The notes under the pieces: model-generated
Seen by the model: only the letters and a program-made list of their open reading frames with translations
Told to the model about the DNA's origin: nothing
Database searches by the model: none
Source: SFWF01 sp045537915
GTDB lineage: Bacteria; Bacillota; Clostridia; Oscillospirales; Acutalibacteraceae
Reading direction: 5' to 3'
DNA: 64,000 bases
NCBI GenBank assembly: GCA_045537915.1
Contig: JAZSQK010000046.1
Span: 1-64,000 of the forward strand
Position numbers and translations under genes: made by a program
Shown here: piece after piece, positions 51,917-59,800 of the stretch
How positions within the stretch are numbered: the stretch's first letter is position 1
Layout: each line of letters begins with the position of its first letter

Positions 51917-52684
51917 TTGAAAACATTAGAAGTTCCTTTAACAGATTTAAAGCTTCACGATATAAATCCTTTGTCGACGGGGCACGAGCCCTGCGAGAGC
52001 GAACACTCCTTCGGGCCCTTTGTACGTGACTATTATCTCATTCATTATGTGATAAAAGGAACTGGTGTTTTTTCGACTGCCACAGGAGATTATACGGTAA
52101 AAAAAGGACAAATTTTTATCATTCATCCGGGTGAGCTTACGACCTATACCGCCGACAAAGAAAACCCGTGGCATTATGTCTGGGTCGGCTTTAACGGCGC
52201 TCTGGCTGAACGTCTGCTGGCTCTGCCCTCCCCCGTTATGGACTATCGGGCGGAAACCTTTTTTGATTTGCAGAGGACGGCTGATATGCCAAGTATGCGG
52301 GAGGAATTCGTCACCTCAAAAATATATGAAATACTCTGCGTCCTTTTCAGTCAGCAGGAGCAAAAGCCTCACTATGTTGAACAGGCTAAAAACTACATCC
52401 GCATAAACTATATGAACGCCATTACAGCCGAGAACGTTGCCGCCAGCGTTGGTGTAAGCCTTCGTTATTTATCCCGTCTTTTTAAGGAGGCTACGGGAGG
52501 CGGTGTACAGGACTTTCTTATCAAAACACGTCTCGGCCACGCCAAGCGCTTTCTCTCTCAGGGGCTCTCGGTTAACGAGGCCGCCTTTCAGTCGGGCTTT
52601 AACGATGCCTTTCACTTTTCCAAGGCCTTCAAAAAGGTATTCGGCATCTCCCCTTCGGAATATAAAAAGCAATCTCTTGAGTAA
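51917..52684 (+). CDS. AraC family regulator
   Basis: 255 aa from a TTG start after GGGAGG. The N-terminal sugar-binding cupin has motifs DYYLIHYVIKGTGVF and GQIFIIHPGELTTY, like MsmR/RafR-type regulators; C-terminal HTHs are NVAASVGVSLRYLSRLFK and NEAAFQSGFNDAFHFSKAFK. Divergent from melA, its likely target; probably responds to an alpha-galactoside. Confidence 0.92.
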   Translation: MKTLEVPLTDLKLHDINPLSTGHEPCESEHSFGPFVRDYYLIHYVIKGTGVFSTATGDYTVKKGQIFIIHPGELTTYTADKENPWHYVWVGFNGALAERLLALPSPVMDYRAETFFDLQRTADMPSMREEFVTSKIYEILCVLFSQQEQKPHYVEQAKNYIRINYMNAITAENVAASVGVSLRYLSRLFKEATGGGVQDFLIKTRLGHAKRFLSQGLSVNEAAFQSGFNDAFHFSKAFKKVFGISPSEYKKQSLE

Positions 52685-52718
52685 AACCCACATATAACGC
52701 CAAAGGGAATGCGCCTCA

Positions 52719-52796
52719 GTTATATTCGCCTATCGGCGAGTTATATTGCTTCGCAGTTATATTTGGGCTTCGCCCAAGTGTTATTGCCTTCGGCAA
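52719..52796. repeat. Four-unit mini-hairpin array
   Basis: Tandem units beginning at 52719, 52740, 52756 and 52778, each a GTTATATT-like linker followed by a short hairpin: CGCC-TATC-GGCG, TGC-TTC-GCA, TTGGGC-TTC-GCCCAA and TTGCC-TTC-GGCAA. The stems differ but each keeps its pairing, and three share a TTC loop. Non-coding, between convergent genes. Confidence 0.8.
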
Positions 52797-52814
52797 CTTA
52801 TCAGTGAAAGAAAC

Positions 52815-52850
52815 AGGGAGACACTTCATTACGAAGTGTCTCCCTTTGTG
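52815..52850. terminator. Terminator between AraC gene and phosphoesterase gene
   Basis: AGGGAGACACTTC/GAAGTGTCTCCCT 13-bp perfect stem (52815-52827, 52833-52845). Confidence 0.85.
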
Positions 52851-52881
52851 TTTTGGTTATTCTACGATGTTAATTATCTAA

Positions 52882-55800
52882 TTATCGCAGAAGAATCTTA
52901 CGGAAGGCGCTTAAATCTGCCGAATCTATGATGTTCTCGTTGTATGGATCGACAAAGTCGCAGACCGTCTTATCGGTGATATTTCCTGATTTCATCATGA
53001 CAAGGTCACAGATATCTGCTACGTCGTCAGAGTTGGCGTCGCCTTCGACTACAACCTTCTCATACTCTATCTCAAGGAGAGTATCCTCGGAAATATTGAT
53101 AAGATTGTAGGGAGACTGTCTGCCTACGCTGACACCGTTTACATAATAACTCTTAATGCGATAGCCGGGGTTTATAATAGCGTGCGCAGCAGCGATGCCG
53201 CCCTTATTCATGCTAAGCTTACCTGCAGAAACTACGTCGCCGTTATGCAGAACGTTTATGCTGCCGCCTTCTCCCCTTACGCCATAGTTAAGCTCATAGT
53301 TTAACTTAACGCCCTCGGTGGGATCGTTGGGGTTGTAGGTAAGGGCAGAAATGCTTTCTGCATAGTTGTAGTACCACAGAGTATCTTTCTTTTCGTCTTG
53401 GTCTGTGAATGAGTAACCATCTTCTGTTTTTCTCAAAAAATTTCCAGAGGTAACCTGACGACCATTAAACCAATCATTTTGGGAAGTTCCTATGTATCCA
53501 AATGCGTTACAGGAAACGTGTACGCCATCATAAGAAGCATCAAAGAATACAAAATGAATCTTGTCACCCGTTTTTACAGGGGTTGAGAATTCTATTAAAT
53601 AGTAATTTTTCTCTTGATTCTCATTGAGCTTTGTCATAGTAAGCGGTTTTCCGTCGGTAGGCCACAGTATCTTACCGTCATCATCAGTAATTGCAAACTT
53701 CACCGAAGCATCATCAGCACAATAGTCTGCAATAGAAAGACCTGAAACCTGTGCCCAACCCTCAGGAGTCTGATGGAAATAAAGTGTACCGTCAAAATGT
53801 GCTACAAGAGTACGGATTGCAGCATATTCACGAACTGCGTAGGTGTTTGCGGGATTATGAGCGAATAAACTGTCGCTATATTCGTTTGTATAATAATTAT
53901 ACCCATTATACAGGGGCATCTGCTTCTCATCAAAATCCAACCAATACTGATTGATTTCTTCTGCCTCGAGCTCTAAGTCGAACTGATACTGTTCTCTGTA
54001 GAACTGTTCACGAAGCGCGGAATAGGTTTCTACCTTGATGGTGCCGTCGGCCTTGAAACGATAGAGCATCAGCACTCCCTCGCCGCCGTTGCCGTCGTAG
54101 GAGAAGTCGGTCATTACACAGGTAATCTTGTTGCCATGCTCACCGTAGTCGGTACGGGTTGCAACACCCGAAGATACGTGACCGCTGAGCACCATAGTAA
54201 TACTCTCGTACTGGCTGACGAAGTTATCATATATTTCTTGGGTGCTGTAACAAGCTGTACCGTTAGCCGTATCTGTAGTGAAGGAAGGTGTTCCATCTCC
54301 GAGTTTTCCTGCATTGTCAATATAACCGTGGGTAATGACAATGGTCTTGGCGTTGGGGTAGTTTTCATCTGCTTCCAGCTTTTCCATAACTGCTTTTGCC
54401 CAGTTGTCTATAACTGCTTTACGAGTCTGATACTCAAGGGCAAGGATGAAATAATCCTGACCGCCTAAATTTACATGATATACCGCATTGGCGATATTCA
54501 TTTCATCGGTTACGGCTTCTGCATCTGCCAGCTTATCGGTAGATGGATAAGCATATAAAAGTGTAGTTACATTATTATCCTCTGCGGCACCCTGACTGAA
54601 ATAATCAGCCAAGGGGAAGTTAGCTTTCAGATACTGGTCATCACGAACGGTTGCGCCACTGCCGGGATACTCGTGGTTACCGGGGGCAAAGAGGAAAGGA
54701 ATCTTCGCATCGGTAAGAAGCTTGGTCGCATCCACCGCATCCTCCCATTGATATGTTTCGGTAGCCTGATTTACATAGTCACCGACATTGACTACGGCTT
54801 TAATATTAAGCTTATCCTTGTTATCAGCAATCCACTGAGTGATAGAGGACATAACATAGGGGAAGCCTGAAGCTATCATCTGCTGGTCGCCCATCTGTAC
54901 GATGGTAAATTCTTCATCCTCGGCAGCCTCAAGCTCGCCGTCGTAATAGCCTGTGTTAATGGTGGTAACACTGCCGTGGTTGGCTGCAGGAGACTTATCG
55001 GTGTATTCACCGCTAAGACGGTAATATCCAATCAGTCCGTCTGCCGTGGCAGCTACCTTTTCCATATCGGCCTCAATTTCGTCAGCGGTGCGTACGTCGC
55101 TGAAGACTGCCAGCTTCTTAACCTGACCCGAAAAGGCGGTTGAAGGAGCATATGTGAGATTATTACCGATAACGGCAGGTCTGTCGGACGCCGCCGCGGT
55201 AATACCTTCTACTGTCTTAGTCGCTTTGAGCTCTCCGTCGAGGTAGAAGGAAAGGGTATCGTTTGCGGCATCAACCGTAAAGGCTATGTGCTGCCAGGTG
55301 CTAGTGCGTAAATCAACGCTGTCAACCGTCCAACCAACCGTGCCGTTTGAATACTGCACACGGGGGTGTCCGTAGTTTTCTACCGATACGGTAAAGCCGT
55401 CGGTAGCGTCGCTTTCATAGTCGGAAATGAGTGTGCCAACTCTGTAGTCGGGCACATCTGCAGGGATATTTACCCACGCCTCAACGGTTGCGGGAGCTGC
55501 GGTAAGGGGCTTATCGAGACGAACGTATTCGAGCCACGCATCAGTAGAGGCTTTTTCTACCTGTACATCGGTCGCATAAAACATCTGGAAATTACGAGCA
55601 CCTTGCTCCTCATTGTTCTGGAGGAATATTTTGCCGCTTCCGTCGTCATAACGAGTCTTGGTCGTGCCATCGTCAAAATAGAAGTCACCGCCGAGTGAAA
55701 GGGGAAGACCCTTGGGGTTGTTAGCGCCGACAATGACAAAATCAATATATTCGCCCTTTTTCATATTAGAATAGGAGAAATATCCAACGTTTATAGAGGA

Positions 55801-56859
55801 GCTTTCTCCTAAGGGGGTGCGAAGCTCGGAAGGTCCGTCGTAGGCAGGCTCTAGCAGCTCGCCGTCCTGATTTACAATAAAGAAATCTATGCCCAGTCCA
55901 TCGGGATCACCTTCCCAATAATTATGATACTGGCTGCCTCTAACAGTATACAGGTTTACACCGAAAAAGTTAGAGTAGAAGCGGCCGTCTGCGGGAGCGG
56001 TAAAACGAGCGATTATAGATTCGCCCTGTTTAGGACGAGCTAAATTCCACTGTACCATGCTTACGTCGGAGGTAGTACCGGCTCCCCAATAACCCGCACA
56101 AGCGCCTTCCTCAATCTTTACCATGGGCTGTGCGGTGTAGGTAGCTACATACTTATCGCCGCCGAAATCGGTTGCGCCGTTGGGGTCAGTGTGTGTAATT
56201 TCAATAGTGCTGGTCTCTGCATACATAAAATACCAGCCGCCTGCGCCCTGTTCATTATATACTGAGAAAAGATCATTACCTTCATTTATATCTGTTCCGT
56301 TTAATCTAATATCGATTTTAGTCTGAAAGTTTGCTTGACTTCCCGTCAAATTGCGGTGATAGAAATAGAATTCATCCCCTGCGGTTACATCGACCGTAAG
56401 GTCTATCGGTAAATGTTCTCCGGTATAAGTGCCATTGTCTTCCAATAATAATAATTCCTCCGGATTACCATTAGTGGGATAAATGACCTTTCCGTTTTTA
56501 TCCAAGATAGCAAATTCAAAACCGCCTTTTACCCATTGATAACCAGTGTTTTTACAACCGAAATTATTTTGACCTGTACCGTCAAGCACTAAGGTGCCGC
56601 TTTCCGATACCTTCAACTTAAAGATAGTTGCATATCCTGGTTGAGCATAGCAGGACATTCCGGCTGGATACAAATGGGTTAAACCTGTACTACTGTTCAC
56701 TTTCCAATTTGGATCTTCATAGAATGGTTCTTTTGCATCAAAAAGTATCCATGTGTCTGTGGTAGTGGCGGTGTCTGCCGTTGCCGTAAAGACTACGGTG
56801 GAGAGTACCGTTACTACTAATAATGTGAGAGAAAGGAAAATTGCTAATAATTTTTTCAT
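52882..56859 (-). CDS. Secreted LamG-metallophosphoesterase with dockerin
   Basis: 1325 aa. Signal peptide 1-29; two copies of an unrecognised beta module of about 190 aa (30-435); LamG/concanavalin-like domain (440-632); calcineurin-like phosphoesterase (651-965) with GDQQM, NVGDY, GNHE and LSGHV motifs; a third beta module (about 968-1195); a GGSINV repeat-like domain; and a type I dockerin (1273-1325) with two Ca loops (DANSDDVADICD, DPYNENIIDSAD). The first MPE motif is D-x-Q and the last GHV-S instead of GHxH. The start is one base after the stop of the paralogue; its GGAG ribosome site lies inside that gene. Probably attached to a cohesin-bearing surface protein; substrate unknown. Confidence 0.88.
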   Translation of the reverse strand: MKKLLAIFLSLTLLVVTVLSTVVFTATADTATTTDTWILFDAKEPFYEDPNWKVNSSTGLTHLYPAGMSCYAQPGYATIFKLKVSESGTLVLDGTGQNNFGCKNTGYQWVKGGFEFAILDKNGKVIYPTNGNPEELLLLEDNGTYTGEHLPIDLTVDVTAGDEFYFYHRNLTGSQANFQTKIDIRLNGTDINEGNDLFSVYNEQGAGGWYFMYAETSTIEITHTDPNGATDFGGDKYVATYTAQPMVKIEEGACAGYWGAGTTSDVSMVQWNLARPKQGESIIARFTAPADGRFYSNFFGVNLYTVRGSQYHNYWEGDPDGLGIDFFIVNQDGELLEPAYDGPSELRTPLGESSSINVGYFSYSNMKKGEYIDFVIVGANNPKGLPLSLGGDFYFDDGTTKTRYDDGSGKIFLQNNEEQGARNFQMFYATDVQVEKASTDAWLEYVRLDKPLTAAPATVEAWVNIPADVPDYRVGTLISDYESDATDGFTVSVENYGHPRVQYSNGTVGWTVDSVDLRTSTWQHIAFTVDAANDTLSFYLDGELKATKTVEGITAAASDRPAVIGNNLTYAPSTAFSGQVKKLAVFSDVRTADEIEADMEKVAATADGLIGYYRLSGEYTDKSPAANHGSVTTINTGYYDGELEAAEDEEFTIVQMGDQQMIASGFPYVMSSITQWIADNKDKLNIKAVVNVGDYVNQATETYQWEDAVDATKLLTDAKIPFLFAPGNHEYPGSGATVRDDQYLKANFPLADYFSQGAAEDNNVTTLLYAYPSTDKLADAEAVTDEMNIANAVYHVNLGGQDYFILALEYQTRKAVIDNWAKAVMEKLEADENYPNAKTIVITHGYIDNAGKLGDGTPSFTTDTANGTACYSTQEIYDNFVSQYESITMVLSGHVSSGVATRTDYGEHGNKITCVMTDFSYDGNGGEGVLMLYRFKADGTIKVETYSALREQFYREQYQFDLELEAEEINQYWLDFDEKQMPLYNGYNYYTNEYSDSLFAHNPANTYAVREYAAIRTLVAHFDGTLYFHQTPEGWAQVSGLSIADYCADDASVKFAITDDDGKILWPTDGKPLTMTKLNENQEKNYYLIEFSTPVKTGDKIHFVFFDASYDGVHVSCNAFGYIGTSQNDWFNGRQVTSGNFLRKTEDGYSFTDQDEKKDTLWYYNYAESISALTYNPNDPTEGVKLNYELNYGVRGEGGSINVLHNGDVVSAGKLSMNKGGIAAAHAIINPGYRIKSYYVNGVSVGRQSPYNLINISEDTLLEIEYEKVVVEGDANSDDVADICDLVMMKSGNITDKTVCDFVDPYNENIIDSADLSAFRKILLR

Positions 56860-56860
56860 G

Positions 56861-59800
56861 TTACCAGACTCCTTTTCTTTTTTTTATTATCAACCACACC
56901 AAAGTGGTAGTGGATGTAACCATAAGTGTGACGAGGGGCCATAAAGGTATAGCCGAATCGCCTGTGCCGGGAGTGTTGCCAGGAAGAGAGCCGCCTGTAT
57001 TTACAGAACCTGAACCGCCTGCCGAAAGGGCTCTGAAGTCCTCAGCAAACATATAGTACCAGCTCTTTGCTCCCTGGGCGCCGTTTACGCCGTAGAGGAA
57101 GCCTGAATCGTTACTCAGTACATTACCGTTTTGTACAACGCCAAAGCTGATAACGACGGGCACGCCTGCCATAGAGGGATTACAGGTTATGAAATAGAGT
57201 GAATCTCCACGAGAAAGACCCGAAACGGTAATATCTATTTCGTGGGAGGTGCCCTCGGTAACCGTTACCGAACCGCCCGAGGCGGGATAGATAATGTTAC
57301 CGTCTTTATCGGCAATCATAAATTCTGCAGTTGCGCCTGTATATAGTCCTGAGGTGTTATCGATTGATACGCCTCCCCATTTCATCATAACGTCGCCCGA
57401 ACTCGGTAAGACAAGCTTACGTATGGCAACCTTGCCGCTGCCTGTAGTCGGAGACGAAACGTTGATTCCCGGAATTATATAACAGGAGGTGTCCTGACCC
57501 GCAAACCAGACATTTGAATTTGAATCAAAGGTCATTAACTGCTCTGTAAATGCAACCTTTTTAGCATCAGAGGATATCGGCAGACGCCTTAATCCTTTGA
57601 TTGCGGCTTTGAGGGTAGCCGTTGCCGCATCAATCTCGCTTTGAGTGTTTGCTTTGGTTATCGCCTTGGCTGCCGAGAGTGCGTTACGCAAAGCGGTAAC
57701 AGTCTCGGGTACACAGCTATCGAGATATGTCTGGCTGAAGCCTTCTGCGGCGGCGATTTGTTCGTTCAGAGCATCCAGGTTCTTATAGTCCTTCTGCTTG
57801 ATTTCGGAAATATCCGAAGCATAGTTGTGATACCATATCGGACCTTGGGTGTTGAAGACGGCGGGATTGCTCAAATTATTTTCTACGGTAAACTGAGCAT
57901 CGTTAAACCAATCGCCCTCATAACTACCCACGTAGGCAAACGCATTACAAACAACCTGTACACCGTCAGAAGAAGCATCGTAAAATACAAAATGAATTTT
58001 GTCGCCCTTTTCTACAGGCGTTGAGAATTCAATTAAGTAGTTATTGCCTTTGGTCATGGTAAGCGGACCTGAGTCGGTAGGCCACAGTATCCTACCGCTG
58101 TCGTCAGTAACGGCAACCTTTACCGAGTCACCGTCTGCAGAATAGTCTGCAAGAGAAAGACCTGCAACACCGCCCCAGGAGGGCTCTCCGACGTAAAGCG
58201 TACCGCTCTTATGCGCTACAAAGGTACGGATTGCCGCATAATCACGAACGGCGTAGGTTTTTATCGGGGTATGAGCAAGCAGAGTCGGGCTATAATCGGT
58301 CGTGGACCAGATACTACCTGCTGCATTGTTCTCTGTCATCTGCTTCGCATCAAAATCCAACGCTACGATAACATCTTCGGGCTTCGGCTTTTCGGTCAAG
58401 CCGTTGATAGCATCTTTGAGAGCGGCTACTGCATCGTCAATCTCGTCCTGCGTGGTCGCACTGGTTATTGCTTTTGCAGCGGCAAGAGCGTTATTAAAGG
58501 CATTTACCGATGCGGTGGTATAATTCTCGAGCATTGCGGGTGTATAAGCATCTGCTATTGCAATGGTCTGCTCAAGCTCGGTCATATCGACGTCTTCAAT
58601 AATCTTCTCATACTCTATCACGAGATCAATATCCTCAGATATGTTGACAAGATTGTAGGGGCTTTGTCTGCCCACGGCTTTGCCGTTTACGTAATAGCCC
58701 TTGATACGATAGCCATAGTTTACGATAGCATATGCTAGAGCGTTGCCGCCCCTGGCCATAGTGATTTTACCGGGTTCGACCAGAACACCGTTATGCATAA
58801 CATTTATGCTGCCGCCCTCTCCCCTAACGCTATAAGTAAGCTCATAGTTACTCTTTACACCTTCAGAAGTGTTGTTGGGGTTATAGGTAAGCTCGGAAAT
58901 GCTGTCGGAATAGTTGTAGTACCATACAGGGCCCTGGGTGTTGAACGGGTCGATAGAACCGTCTACGCCGAAGTCGTAATTGCTCAAATTATTTCCTACA
59001 GTAAATTGATTAGTGCCAAACCAATCGCCCTCGTAGGCGCCAATGTATCCAAATGCATTACAAACAACGTGTACCCCGTCAGAAGAAGCATCGTAAAATA
59101 CGAAATGGATCTTGTCGCCCGTTTCTACGGGGATTGAAAATTTGATAAGATGGCTGTTGCCTTTTGTCACGGTCATAGGCTTTCCGTCGGTAGGCCACAG
59201 TATCTTGCCGTCATCATCGGTAACGGCAACCTTTACCGAGGCGTCAGCCGCAGAATAATCCGCAAGAGAAATGCCGCCCACACCGCCCCAGGAGGGCTCT
59301 CCGACATAAAGTGTGCCGTCCTTATGCGCTACAAAGGTACGTATTGCCGCACTATCGCGAACAGCATAGGTATTCGCATAGGTATGAGCGAACTGACCCG
59401 AGTCGTATTCGGTCGTGTACCACTGACGGCTTGCCGCAACATTCTCGGTCATCGGCTTTGCATCGAAATCTAACCAATATTTGTCCTCGAGGACCAAATC
59501 AAACTGGTACTGTTCTCTATAATATTCTTCACGAAGAGAAGAGTAGGTTTCTACCTTGATGGTACCGTCACTCTTGAAGCGGTAGAGCATGAGTACTCCC
59601 TCGCCGCCGTTTCCGTCATAGGAGAAGTCGGTCATTATGCAGGTGATCTTGTTGCCGTTAACACCGTACTGGGTGTTTGTTGCTACACCTGAAGCTACGT
59701 GACCGCTGAGCACCATTGTCATGCTCTTATGCAGACTTATGAACTCATCAAACATTTCTCCGGTGCTGTAACATTCGTCCGGATCATTTTTGAAGGAGGG

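Noticed and set aside
52719..52796. CRISPR array
   Set aside because: Repeats are about 8 bases with variable 13-base hairpins and no cas genes; spacing and stems do not fit CRISPR.
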